A stretch of 64,000 nt of DNA from Ecdyonurus torrentis (GCA_949318235.1 OX439133.1:23341526-23405525), one strand, 5' to 3'. Positions 21,289 through 31,785 are shown, numbered from the stretch's first letter. Numbers and translations are program-made. The notes: generated from the letters alone by a model not told the origin.

Positions 21289-24200
21289 ATGAATATTATT
21301 ACAACTATTTCTGATGATTATCAAAATAATATCAGAAACAGTGGTGATAACAGTAAGTTACATAGTAGTTTTATAAGTAGTATACAAAATTATAAATCAA
21401 ATAAAAATAAAAAAACAAATAAAAAAAATAAAGCTGTGTATAAATTAAAACAAAATTTGTTAGCAGAGTATAAACTAAACATATATTCATTTCTATATCA
21501 TGCGGGTGCAAAAATAACACCGCAAGATGTAGACAAGTTAATAGAAAATAATATTAAAGAGTTACCAAATCATATTTACTCTTGTATGCCAGTTAAAAAT
21601 AAAAGAAATAAAAGAAAAAAAAATGCAGCTAGTAGAATTAAACATCAAGACAAAATAAACTATCAATCATTTAACAACTTAGCTAATGTGATTAAGGTAG
21701 CTGAACCATTATTAAAATGTCAAGTTTATAATAGTAATTTCTATGCTATTTGTGATACAGGTGCTAGTAATTGCTTTATATCTAATAAAGTAGCAGAGGT
21801 TATTAAACAAAATAATGGTCAAATAGTTTATAATGAGAAAGAAGTTCAGTTAGCCCAAGGCACTACTAAAATATTAGGCATAGCTAGTTTTAATATTAAG
21901 TGGGCTACAGGTAATCATCTACAATATTTTTATATTATGCCTGAACTAAATAAAGATATTATTTTGGGTCGTGATTTTCTTAAATCAAACAAAATTAATA
22001 TTGAAAGTAGCACCAATTCTTATTATTATAATAGGAATTATCATCAGTTATTTCCTTTTGACACAAAACCACAAGAAGATACTACACAATGTAACATAGC
22101 GGAAATAGAAGAATTTGACGTAGAGGATTGGGTTATGTTAGTATCAAGCCAATCAAAATGTAACGAGGAAGAAAGAGAGGAAGTAAGAAACTTACTAAGG
22201 GAGTTCTGCAAACAAGGTTTGTTTTCAAAGCATCCAGGTTGTGTTGATATAGTAGAGCATGAAATAGTTTTAAAAAAAGGTGCAAAATTAAGAAAAACTA
22301 AATTACGTCCTTATAATTCAACAAGAATGGAGATTATAGATTACTGGTTAGATTCTTATTTAGAAGACACAGTGATCGAGGAGTGTGATTCTGAATGTTC
22401 TGCTAATTTAGTTGTGGTTCCAAAACAAGGCTACACATGGGACTCACGCAACCCGCGTAACTACAGAGTTTGTTTGGATGCGAGAGAAGGCAACAGTAAT
22501 TCATGCATTTTTCCTTATAATATGCCTCGTATAGACTTTGTTTTATCTCAACTGTCAAAAGCAAAAATAGTTTCTACTATAGATTTAACTAGTGGTTATA
22601 ACCAAATTAAAATGGCAGAAAAAAGTAAGAAATATACTGCATTTATTACTCATAGAGGTACTTTTAGATTTAAAAGAATGCCATTTGGTCTTGTTAATGC
22701 TAGTTTCTTTTTCCAAAAAACAATGGATAGAGTATTAGGTGATATTTTATATCGTTTTGCAGTAGCATTTCAGGATGATGTCATAGTTTACAGTGCAGAT
22801 TATGCTAGTCATCTTATTCATCTCAAAACTGTCTTCACTAAATTAAAAAACGCAGGCTTCACTATTAACTATGATAAAGTTCATATAGGGTGTGAAAATG
22901 TCAAGATTTTAGGCCACATATTTAATAATGGAAAAATTTCTCCAAATCCAGACAAAATACGAGGCATAAAACAGTATAGAAAACCTAAAAATAGAAAAGA
23001 TGTAATGAGATTTTTGGGGATGATCAACTTCTATCGTTCTTATCTTCCAGGTGTAAGTATAATTTCTAAACCTTTAACCAACCTCCTTCGTAAAGCCTCT
23101 AGGTGGAAATGGGGTGAAGAACAAGAAAATTCATTTCAAGCTCTTAAAGATCTCATCACTTCAGATACGGTAATGGCAATTCCTGATATGACGCAACCAT
23201 TCATACTTCAGTGTGATGCAAGTAGGCAAGGTTTAGGATGCGTTATGAATCAGATGGGTGAAAAAGGTTTAAGACCTGTAGCTTTCGCATCAAGAACATT
23301 AAGTAAAACTGAAGAGAAATATTCAATCACAGAACTTGAAATGCTAGGAGTGTTATGGGCAACAAACAAATTTAAGCACTACATAGAATACAACACAACA
23401 ATAATTGAAACAGATCATAGTGCAATTAAGTCTATATTTGCATTACAAGAACCTTCAGGAAGATTAAAACGCTGGATAATGAGACTTCAAGGGTTAGACA
23501 TCATTATAGTTCATAGAAGTGCCAAAAATATGACAGTGAGTGACGCGCTCTCTCGGGCAGCAGCCCCGGTGGCAAATGATGAACCAGCAAAGATGACGTA
23601 TGTAGATTACATATTACCTCTAGAAGATGAAACTTGTAATGAAAAATTAAAATTTGCAGATCCTTCAGAAACAATAGAGGAAATTATTGATAAAAGTAAT
23701 ACTACTATTGTTCAACCACAGCCAATACAAGAAATTTCTCTAAATCACCTTGTCTTGCAACAAGATAAATTACCTATGAAAATAGAAAAATGGGCTGATG
23801 AACAAGATAAAGATGAAAGAATATTAAGTATAAAAAATAAAGTATTACATAAAGATAAAATATGCTCTCTAAATTTTACAGTTGATGAAAATAAAGTATT
23901 ATATAAAATTAGTGGTTTACATAATTTAATTGTTGTACCAAGTCACTTACATAACGATGTAATTCAAATAAATCATGATAGTATATTAGGGGGAGGTCAC
24001 TTAGGTTGTGTTAAAACAATACATAAAATTCAAAATCAATTTTACTTCAAAAAAATAAAAGATATTGTGCGCAAGTATGTAAAATCATGTCATATTTGTC
24101 AAGTAACAAAAAGTAGTAATGTAGCTCCGTATGGTTATCTAAGCAGTCATTACAGTCAAATTCCTAACAAAAAAATTAGTTGCGACCTGATCGGTCCTAT

Positions 24201-25116
24201 GGTTAGAACAGCAAGTCTAAACGAGTATGCGCTTGTTATTGTAGACGATTTCACCAGGTATCCTGTCATATATCCATTAAGATCACCAACATCAAAAATA
24301 TTAGCATCTAAACTTGTAGAATATTGTTGTTTATTCGGATTCCCAGAGTACGTAAGGTCAGACAATGGGTCGCAGTTTGTAAGTGAAGTTTGGACCACAT
24401 TGTGCTCTCAATTAAATATTAAAAATTCATTTACAGTTCCTTATAGACCATGTGGTAACGTTACAGAAATCTGTAATAAATTTATAAAACAACTAATTAA
24501 AGCCTATTGTGATAATCATAAAGATTGGGACAAAAATTTACATGCTATAGCTTTTGCTATTAGAACTGCTCCTAATACTTCAACAGGTTATAGTCCTGCA
24601 GCTCTCACATTTGGTCGAGAATTGCGTACTCCATTTGACGTCACCAAAACAGTTAATAAAAAATTGAAAAATAATATTAATGAATTTGTTGACGACTTAA
24701 TTTCAAGAATTAACAATACGTACAAAGAAGCTATGAACAATTGCATGAAAGCAAGAGACAAACATGTAAAACAATACAACAAAAATAGACAAGCTAATCC
24801 ATTTCAAGTAGGAGATTTAGTATTAAGACTCACTAATGTTCTTAGTTCTGCAGCTAAGAAGATATCAGCATCTCTTGTGAGACCTTATGAAGGTCCATAT
24901 AAAATAGTAAAGCAACTTCAAACAAATACTTATCAACTAAATACCTTAGATAATAAACCAGCCGGTAAGAGAAATGCCGATCAGTTAAAACCTTATACAG
25001 TACCAAATCCACATCAATTAACTATAACTCAAGTAATAAATGATGATAATTCATCAGTTGAAGACCCAGAAACCCATAGTTATAATTTGCGCTCTCGTAA
25101 ACCTAATAGCACGTAA
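21289..25116 (+). CDS. pol: Pol polyprotein: protease, RT, RNase H, integrase
   Basis: 1,275 residues from the first ATG, but the frame is open from 21217 and is probably entered by -1 frameshifting from gag, so the ATG need not be used. In order: aspartic protease with DTGAS at about residue 155 and ILGRDFL at about 225; reverse transcriptase with FQDD at about 494-497 preceded by RMPFGLVNA; RNase H with QCDASRQG at about 640 and TELEMLGV after it; integrase with an HHCC zinc finger (GHLG near 903, CHIC near 935), catalytic D at about 965 (SCDLIG), D at about 1024 (RSDNGSQF) and E at about 1059, with 34 residues between the last two, a spacing seen in other Ty3/gypsy families; then a GPY/F module (RPYEGPYKIV). 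No chromodomain is seen. It copies genomic RNA into DNA and inserts it. All catalytic residues are present. Confidence 0.95.
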   Translation: MNIITTISDDYQNNIRNSGDNSKLHSSFISSIQNYKSNKNKKTNKKNKAVYKLKQNLLAEYKLNIYSFLYHAGAKITPQDVDKLIENNIKELPNHIYSCMPVKNKRNKRKKNAASRIKHQDKINYQSFNNLANVIKVAEPLLKCQVYNSNFYAICDTGASNCFISNKVAEVIKQNNGQIVYNEKEVQLAQGTTKILGIASFNIKWATGNHLQYFYIMPELNKDIILGRDFLKSNKINIESSTNSYYYNRNYHQLFPFDTKPQEDTTQCNIAEIEEFDVEDWVMLVSSQSKCNEEEREEVRNLLREFCKQGLFSKHPGCVDIVEHEIVLKKGAKLRKTKLRPYNSTRMEIIDYWLDSYLEDTVIEECDSECSANLVVVPKQGYTWDSRNPRNYRVCLDAREGNSNSCIFPYNMPRIDFVLSQLSKAKIVSTIDLTSGYNQIKMAEKSKKYTAFITHRGTFRFKRMPFGLVNASFFFQKTMDRVLGDILYRFAVAFQDDVIVYSADYASHLIHLKTVFTKLKNAGFTINYDKVHIGCENVKILGHIFNNGKISPNPDKIRGIKQYRKPKNRKDVMRFLGMINFYRSYLPGVSIISKPLTNLLRKASRWKWGEEQENSFQALKDLITSDTVMAIPDMTQPFILQCDASRQGLGCVMNQMGEKGLRPVAFASRTLSKTEEKYSITELEMLGVLWATNKFKHYIEYNTTIIETDHSAIKSIFALQEPSGRLKRWIMRLQGLDIIIVHRSAKNMTVSDALSRAAAPVANDEPAKMTYVDYILPLEDETCNEKLKFADPSETIEEIIDKSNTTIVQPQPIQEISLNHLVLQQDKLPMKIEKWADEQDKDERILSIKNKVLHKDKICSLNFTVDENKVLYKISGLHNLIVVPSHLHNDVIQINHDSILGGGHLGCVKTIHKIQNQFYFKKIKDIVRKYVKSCHICQVTKSSNVAPYGYLSSHYSQIPNKKISCDLIGPMVRTASLNEYALVIVDDFTRYPVIYPLRSPTSKILASKLVEYCCLFGFPEYVRSDNGSQFVSEVWTTLCSQLNIKNSFTVPYRPCGNVTEICNKFIKQLIKAYCDNHKDWDKNLHAIAFAIRTAPNTSTGYSPAALTFGRELRTPFDVTKTVNKKLKNNINEFVDDLISRINNTYKEAMNNCMKARDKHVKQYNKNRQANPFQVGDLVLRLTNVLSSAAKKISASLVRPYEGPYKIVKQLQTNTYQLNTLDNKPAGKRNADQLKPYTVPNPHQLTITQVINDDNSSVEDPETHSYNLRSRKPNST

Positions 25117-25307
25117 TAATATATGCATATTATTATATATATACAAATAAAAAAAAAACTACATTGATTTATGTATGTTTGTATTTGTCAAAGAATGCAA
25201 GCATCCATGAAGTATAAAAAAAAAAAAACTCTCTATTATGTTAAAAGTGTAGTTCAATAATCTCTCTATTTTATCACTAGTTGCCTTTATATCTCATACT
25301 ACGTATT

Positions 25308-25355
<48 letters not shown>

Positions 25356-25705
25356 ATAAAGCTAAGATTCCTAAGTGAAGTATAACATAACAAAATTTTC
25401 TTTTTGTTAATTTTGCTATGTTATATAATTAAAAAAAAAAAATCAAACCAACTCCACTCTTATCCTACAACACGCCAAATTGTTATTTTAATTTAAATAT
25501 GTAATATAGTAAACACATATTTAAAAAAGAAAAAAAAAAAAAAAAAAATTATATACTTACTTTGTTCATGTGTATTTTTCCCATTATAAAAAAAAAAAAA
25601 AAAAAAAAAAATTAATACTTCAGTGGGACAAAATTCTTTTAGTATTATCTTAACATGTATAATCTATGTTTGCATAATTGTTATTCCTAATTTTTATCTT
25701 AAGTT
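25117..25705 (+). other. pol-ORF3 spacer, rich in A homopolymers
   Basis: No coding sequence. It holds several poly(A) runs, the longest about 44 A at 25310-25353, with others near 25531-25548 and 25588-25610. Towards its end come a branch-point-like TCCTAAT and the pyrimidine tract of the ORF3 acceptor. Confidence 0.7.
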
Positions 25706-25728
25706 ATGCACTTTGTTTTTCCATATAG
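25684..25728 (+). promoter_or_regulatory. Splice acceptor upstream of ORF3
   Basis: The order is a branch-like TCCTAATTTTT near 25685, then the tract TTTGTTTTTCCATATAG, which ends with AG at 25728. The ORF3 ATG follows four bases later (25733). This matches a subgenomic mRNA made from the leader donor at 18150. Confidence 0.5.
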
Positions 25729-25732
25729 CACT

Positions 25733-26749
25733 ATGAATCAAGATTTGAGTCCAGAGGAAATGTGGAATGAATATGTTCAAGCAATTGCTTATCGTCAGAT
25801 TCATGCCTATGGCGTTTTAAACGGCCATGACAGCAGAAATCTTAATCCAGTCCAACTCAAAAATTACCATCGATTTTTCGTCGAAAGTTTTAAAATGACA
25901 ATCCCATTTTCTATCGTGTATAGAGATGCATTCAAGATCATTCACGCTCTCAATGTTCCATTCATACCTGACAATGAGCTCCTGCAACAAATCCAAATAA
26001 GATACAACAAAGAGTGCAAGGAGGGAAAAGAAGGAGATTTGGCTTCTGTGTATAAAAGACCTACTCATCCTCAAGTTTATCCTCCGAGCAAGGATGATTT
26101 TAGCTCAGCTGTAAGTGATAGAGTAAGTGACACTATAAATCACAAAAATCCACTTCAACTCCTCCTAAACGAGTGCTCGTTATCTCCAGAGTCTTCTCCA
26201 TCTACACTTTCTCCACCACAATTAGAGACACCAGATCAATCACCAGCGTGGTCTCTAACTAGTGAGACGATAAAAGATTTGCTTCGTTCTCCATCTCCAT
26301 CAGCCATCAATAATAATGTAGTTGAAGCTGTAATCATTCCTACAACTTCTCCTACTCAGCGTGACCACATTGAAGTAGCTGAGAGGGAAAATTCTTCATA
26401 TGTTACCACAGACACTAACACTCGACCACAAACAACATCAGTTATTGATGCTAATTCGACCATTGAAAACACCACTGCAGCTAATTCACAAGTCCAACCA
26501 ATTAAAATTAGTGTTAAAGATGCTTTCTACAAGAATCTTGGTATCCTGACACACCAAGCTGAATTTACCAACAAGAAAGTACCTAAGAACCTTAAATCAC
26601 TGACTAAATTCAGAAACTCCAGTCACTCTAACAAACACTCAAAGGCTAAGCAGAAAAGAATTAATAAGTGGAAGGTGAATCAACGTTTATCAGAAGAAAG
26701 CACATTTTTCTACGAGCACCAATACAACCCTGATAATCCAGGAATGTAA
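25733..26749 (+). CDS. ORF3, unrecognised third gene of the retrotransposon (338 aa)
   Basis: Lies between pol and the 3' LTR, where env sits in retroviruses. The frame opens with an earlier ATG at 25706, but I prefer 25733 because a splice acceptor ends at 25728. There is no signal peptide, transmembrane segment or N-glycosylation-rich ectodomain, so it is not a typical envelope protein. Residues about 1-100 look folded and helical, with aromatic residues and an ENLK-like mix (EEMWNEYVQAIAYRQ, YHRFFVESFKM). The middle (about 145-230) is rich in S, P and T (SPESSPSTLSPP). The C-terminal 70 residues are strongly basic (KNLKSLTKFR, KHSKAKQKRINKWK), as in nuclear-targeting or nucleic-acid-binding tails. 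I do not recognise the family. It could be a regulatory or structural accessory protein. Confidence 0.8.
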   Translation: MNQDLSPEEMWNEYVQAIAYRQIHAYGVLNGHDSRNLNPVQLKNYHRFFVESFKMTIPFSIVYRDAFKIIHALNVPFIPDNELLQQIQIRYNKECKEGKEGDLASVYKRPTHPQVYPPSKDDFSSAVSDRVSDTINHKNPLQLLLNECSLSPESSPSTLSPPQLETPDQSPAWSLTSETIKDLLRSPSPSAINNNVVEAVIIPTTSPTQRDHIEVAERENSSYVTTDTNTRPQTTSVIDANSTIENTTAANSQVQPIKISVKDAFYKNLGILTHQAEFTNKKVPKNLKSLTKFRNSSHSNKHSKAKQKRINKWKVNQRLSEESTFFYEHQYNPDNPGM

Positions 26750-26781
26750 TCAGTTAAAAGAAAAAACAAGGTGTTAAAGTG

Positions 26782-27060
26782 AAAATTATACTAACAAGTA
26801 TAATTAATTGTTTTATTTTCTGTTTTATCAAAAATATAAGTAAAAACTAAACTTATATACAATAAAAAAAAAATATATGTTTTTTGTAACCAAAAAATTA
26901 TACCAACATGTATAATTAATTGTTTTATTTTCTGTTTTATCAAAATATAAGCAAAAACTAAACTTATATACAAAAAAAAAATGTTTTTTTTGTAACCAAA
27001 AAATTATACTAACATGTATAACTAAATGTTTTATTTTTTTTTCTTCTCTCACTAAAATAT
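26782..27060 (+). repeat. 106-112-bp tandem repeat between ORF3 and the 3' LTR
   Basis: Unit starts at 26782, 26894 and 27000, about 2.6 units. Each unit carries AAAATTATACYAACA.GTATAA (with a short palindrome), TGTTTTATTTTCTG and AAAATATAAG. The last unit is partial and diverged. Confidence 0.85.
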
Positions 27061-27478
27061 AAGTTCAAATGACCAACTTATATATATTAAAAAAAAAATG
27101 TAATGTAACAATAACAATAATGTGTTCAGAGGACATTTCCACCTCATAAATTATTTTTCTATGTAAAATCAACATATATTTCATATAAATAATAATAAAA
27201 AAAAAAACATTTCTTGTGAAATAAAATTTGGTTAGTAAGTCAATTACAAACTTTATTTTGCTATTAAGTAGATCATACATTTTATTGTGTTTTCTCACTC
27301 TTATCTTTGTGCATTTCAACTTATTTTTGTGTAACAAGCAGTTACTCTATCAAAAAAAAAAAAAAAAAAAAAAATATATATATTTTTTTTTACTTTAAGA
27401 GCATCTTATGTGTTTTTGGTATGTGCATATAAAAAATAATAACAATTATTTTCTAATTATTATTATTTTTTTTTTCTC
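27061..27478 (+). other. AT-rich 3' untranslated region of the retrotransposon
   Basis: Non-coding. It has poly(A) at about 27351-27374 and T-rich runs before the polypurine tract. No further structure seen. Confidence 0.6.
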
Positions 27479-27486
27479 AAGGGGGG
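27479..27486 (+). other. Polypurine tract (plus-strand primer)
   Basis: AAGGGGGG follows a pyrimidine-rich stretch. Five bases (TGTAA) separate it from the LTR start as defined by the ATAC duplication. Those five bases repeat the first five bases of the LTR. Confidence 0.7.
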
Positions 27487-27491
27487 TGTAA

Positions 27492-28215
27492 TGTAATGCG
27501 CCACAATTCAAACTATTAGTTCATATTATTTCTCACAGGTGGCGCATAGGCTATCATTTTTAGGCATGATTCATTATTGTGTGGCCAGTGGCAAACAAAA
27601 ACAAACAGTCAGTTCGCATATCGAACGTTTTCATCACTTTTGTTGGTTTTCCAGTGTTATCATTATGACAAGGTATTTATATGTAAATTACTTAAATGTA
27701 TAACATCTATAGTATGCATTGATATAATTATACAGATTATATAAAACGTATTTTAGTTATATCAATGCATTATAGATATGTAAAAGAGGCGTGTGTATCC
27801 CGTCGTCACATTTTCCTTTCGCTCAATCTCCCTCTACCGACTTCCAGACAAATCAAGCATTCTTAGCTTGCTCACAGCTCATGGTGGTTGATATTTGCGT
27901 TTCTCTCTGAGCGACCTTTGTCAAATTTGCATACTACCATCGTAGGGGTATTCATTGAATATCCTATTCTACGAATATATGCTGTTTAACCGATATACGA
28001 TTAATATGAATATGTAAAGGTAATAAAACTATGTACAGATGATTGATGTTTTGCACACACATTTATATTGTATAATAAAAAAATATAATAATTTCAACAG
28101 TATTTGCATAAACTAAATATACATTTTTTATTGAATTTAACTCATGAACCCGTCCTTAGACGACAGTCCGCTTATCTATATTATACTAGTTCAAAGTAAA
28201 ACAATAATTACTACA
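27492..28215 (+). repeat. 3' LTR
   Basis: 724 bp, identical by eye to 17344-18067 at an offset of 10,148. The poly(A) signal AATAAA is at 28022-28027 and the palindrome around the TATA box at 27703-27781. It is followed by ATAC. Confidence 0.95.
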
Positions 28216-28219
28216 ATAC
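28216..28219. repeat. Target-site duplication (right), ATAC
   Basis: Matches 17340-17343. The pre-insertion site would read ATACATGTTGTAT, which is itself a small palindrome. Confidence 0.8.
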
Positions 28220-28763
28220 ATGTTGTATACATTAACGTCACCTTTTTTTTCCAACTCTAGAAAAAAAAACATAAAAAACCCAACAACATTGATTTAATTA
28301 ATTTCTTATTCGTGCCTAAAAAATCGAGTGAACAATTTTATTGTTAAAAGAAAAACCAGTAAATTCACCATATTGTCAACAATAAAATTTTTAACTATGA
28401 AGTTTGTCTATTTATTCTATATTCTATTGACGTCATCTATGTAGAATGTGACTTAACTTTGGCAAATAAAATTGTCAAAGTGTGTATTGTATATTGAGTG
28501 AAATAAAAAAAAAATCAATGTTATCATTTTTACTATCAATAACTTTTAGAAATGTGAGGTGAAAATGTATTGACATTTTTTGTAACACGTTACCCACTGA
28601 AGTGAATACTTCTTACCTTGTGAAAGAATGGAATAATGTTGTATATTATAAGTTACAATATTAGGGGTTGTAGCGTATCTTAGGGTGGAATATAAGTGAT
28701 TTTTAATGTATTTTATGACAATTTGTGTTGTAAAATAAGCTTGGTTTATTGATTGATTGATTG
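28220..28763. other. Intron sequence 3' of the retrotransposon
   Basis: AT-rich, with no reading frame or repeat family that I can place. It is the continuation of the sequence left of 17340. Confidence 0.5.
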
Positions 28764-28990
28764 GTTCGTTCGTTCGTTCGTTCGTTCGTTCGTTCGTTCG
28801 TTCGTTCGTTCGTTCGTTCGTTCGTTCGTTCGTTCGTTCGTTCGTTCGTTCGTTCGTTCGTTCGTTCGTTCGTTCGTTCGTTCGTTCGTTCGTTCGTTCG
28901 TTCGTTCGTTCGTTCGTTCGTTCGTTCGTTCGTTCGTTCGTTCGTTCGTTCGTTCGTTCGTTCGTTCGTTCGTTCGTTCGTTCGTTCGTT
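28764..28990. repeat. (TTCG)n tetranucleotide array
   Basis: About 226 bp of pure TTCG, the richest CpG stretch in the window (one CpG every 4 bp for about 56 units), preceded by a few TTGA units. Confidence 0.98.
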
Positions 28991-29349
28991 CATATATTAA
29001 CTATTTCCTTGATGCTGTGTTTTAATTTAGACTTATTTTTTGCCTACTTATTTATTGTTATTTATTTGCACAATTCCTTAATAATTGTGACTAGTTTTGC
29101 CAATATACCAGCATGTACTTTGAGAAAGCAATCGTACCAAAACCTAGGCACTGTCTATGTACATACATACACACATCACCGCAAGTATTTACTGAGCAAA
29201 AAGGAAAAAAACAAAAACATTAAATTTGAACAGAAATTCAGGAAAATTTATATAAACAAAGTTATTGAATAATTGTGCGGATAAAAAAAAATACATTTTT
29301 TTTCATGTTTGTTTTTATATTACGCTAAAAATAACATTATAGAAGTTTT

Positions 29350-29499
<150 letters not shown>

Positions 29500-29842
29500 T
29501 TTTTTATTGAATTGAAAAGTAAATATCAGAAATTTAAAGTCTTTTTTTATGAGTCATTTTTTTTTAAATACATTTAAAATATATTTTTAATTAATACATT
29601 TTTTTTACTGTGTAGTTTAAAAAAACATAAAGTGTATTGAAAAAATAAAATGTCACGAGTTAATCTCTGTATAACATTTTATTAATAATTCTACATACAC
29701 CGCATGGGACACATAGATTTGACAATTGACAATTTATTCAGTTACATTATAGATTTAAATCTTCAATAAAAATCAATAATTGAATTGAAAAAAGTTTAAC
29801 CAGTAAGTCGTTAGTAGAAACGTTATTGAATAATAAATAAAC

Positions 29843-29978
29843 AACTGTTTTGAGACGCCGACTATAAGCGATTTCGGACACATCCACTTCCGTTTCGAAG
29901 TACTGCATATGCTTAGTAAGTAGAAATAAAAGTGGATATGACTGAAATCGCTTAAAGTCAGTTTCAAAATATAGTTGA
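29843..29978. mobile_element. Small foldback MITE
   Basis: Arms about 45-50 bp: TTTTGAGACGCCGACTATAA, GCGATTTC and TCCACTT at the left, and AAGTGGATATGACTGAAATC, GCTTAAAGTCAGTTTCAAAA at the right. About 136 bp. Confidence 0.55.
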
Positions 29979-30649
29979 TTCTTTATTAGTCAATGTCTTC
30001 AGCGGTAAATAGTTAGCTCTTTAGATCTCAAAAAAACTTTCGATGTATTTAAAATATTTATTATAAAAAAAGTCTAACAGTAACTCTTTAGTTACTTTAT
30101 TTCATTCATCATAATATTATTGTGGTTTGACGTCTACTGCTTTACTATTTTGTAAAAATAGAGTCTTGGGTTCGATACCCAAACATTTATGTATCCGAAA
30201 TTTGTATAACGATAACGCCACTATATACTCTATCCTCACACTGTAACGATATCGTTAAATTAAAACATCGCCGACGATAGTTTTTCGATAACGATGAATA
30301 ATAGTGCAATGTTTTTACTGAAATAAAATATTTCAAATACTTGCTTCATGACTGTACTATACCTACAATGATTAATGATTACCCCGCCTCATACACATAT
30401 ACTTTTTAAACTTTTTTTTTTTTTGTGCATATTTTTGTATTTTTTGTGCACTTTTTATATTTTTGTGTGTATTTTTTCTTAGTTTTGGAGCAAAAAGTAT
30501 CATTATTGATGCAACGATAATATATTTTTTTTTTAATCTATAACGATAACTTATATAAAATTACTAATAGATAACCCATTGATAGCCAAAATATCGTTAT
30601 CGAGTATCTTTATCGTAATTGGGCTCAAGACTGCACTGCAGTGGAGCAT

Positions 30650-30763
30650 TAGTGTTGTTCGTAGACCCTGTTTTCTTGCACCAACAAAATGCAAATTCCA
30701 TTTAAATAACCAAAGTTGATCGTCATTTTAGGAGCAGAGAGCAGGGTTTACAAACAGCATTAT
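30650..30763. mobile_element. MITE family E, copy 2
   Basis: Ends TAGTGTTGTTCGTAGACCC and GGGTTTACAAACAGCATTA are inverted repeats. The interior GATCGTCATTTTAGGAGCA matches 53270-53377. Confidence 0.7.
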
Positions 30764-31137
30764 TATTTACTGAAAATTAGCTTTGCGTTGTACAGAAAAG
30801 TTAAGAAAATACACAATTCAGTTTCTCTTTTACGTGTATATCCATCAATTAACATTTCCCTATTCTTACTTCACTAGTTTTCTCACAAAATCACTTAAAG
30901 GATGCTCTTATACATAGTTAAAGGATATCGTAAATTAGGGGTCCCCTGCCGTTTTCTATCTAGCTTCTGATTGGTTCTGTGTCACCAAGGGTAACAGCCA
31001 CTCTAAATAATGCACTTCTCAAAGACACAAAAGTAGATCAATTTTAGTGAAGTCCCTATAGTAAAAACCAAGTATTCACCAAAACCTTTAAAAACCTCAC
31101 TCAAATAACATGCTATGAAACGGAAATCATCTTGTCC

Positions 31138-31201
31138 CAACAACAACAGCAACAACAACAAGAACAACAAGAACAACAAGAACAACAACAACAACAACAA
31201 A
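31138..31201. repeat. (CAA)n-rich tract
   Basis: Imperfect CAA/AACAAG units over about 63 bp. Confidence 0.85.
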
Positions 31202-31654
31202 GCAATTGGTAACACATTTTATGGAATGAGATTAATTAGATGCTGTTATCATCAGCTGTACAACATGTAAATTAAAATAAATAAAAATAGCTCTCGTGAC
31301 TGGTAAATCGTGATCACGTGATTCAATTTGACCAATGAAAATTTTAAAGTTCTGTCATCATTCAAAATATGCTCGGGACCAGCTCGTGGTTAAAAAAAAT
31401 CAGATAACCAGTTTTAAGAATTTTCATTGGCTACATCTGAGTTAAGTACTGTATTTTCCACTACTATACAAATCACGAAACGTGTAGCTTTATGCTAGGG
31501 ACTTTAACTGTATTACCAAGTGGTGAAGTCAGCTGACTCGTAACTGTGTACTCCTCACCGGACAGGTGCGTACGTGAAATGTGAGAGCACAATACGTTGC
31601 ACGATGCATGTTTATAATGCATTACATGACGTCACACAGCATTCAGGAGGTGCA

Positions 31655-31785
31655 TGATTGATGTGATTGCACCGACCAGCCTGCCTAGACGTTTCCACGG
31701 TTTCTCTAGGTTGTCATGGCAAATACCGGGCTGTGTATTACAGGCCTTAGCCGGCCCGTGTGTGCATTTTTCATTGTACACATTA
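31655..31785 (+). mobile_element. SINE body, truncated second copy
   Basis: CACCGACCAGCCTGCC, GTCATGGCAAATACCGGG and AGGCCTTAGCCGGCCCGTG align with the body of the SINE at 11834-12175. The tRNA-like head is missing or unrecognisable and there is no pentanucleotide tail. Confidence 0.5.

Larger units (their letters stand above)
17344..28215 (+). mobile_element. Complete Ty3/gypsy-type LTR retrotransposon with a third gene
   Basis: 10,872 bp with two 724-bp LTRs that read identically by eye, TG...CA ends and an ATAC duplication. The internal order is PBS, splice donor, gag, -1 frameshift signal, pol (PR-RT-RH-IN), splice acceptor, ORF3, tandem repeat, polypurine tract. The integrase is downstream of RT/RNase H, which separates Ty3/gypsy from Ty1/copia. 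The C-terminal GPY/F motif supports Ty3/gypsy. No frame is broken. The element lies in the sense orientation within intron 1 of the aminopeptidase gene, so its splice and poly(A) signals could act on the host transcript. Confidence 0.95.

Noticed and set aside
24360..24470. Integrase catalytic triad judged aberrant because 34, not 35, residues separate the last D and E
   Set aside because: The P-x-x-N-x-x-E-x-x-N form with this spacing also occurs in other Ty3/gypsy families, so it is not evidence of inactivation.
25706..26749. ORF3 as a retroviral envelope protein
   Set aside because: It has no signal peptide, hydrophobic fusion peptide or membrane anchor, and the C-terminus is basic and soluble-looking.
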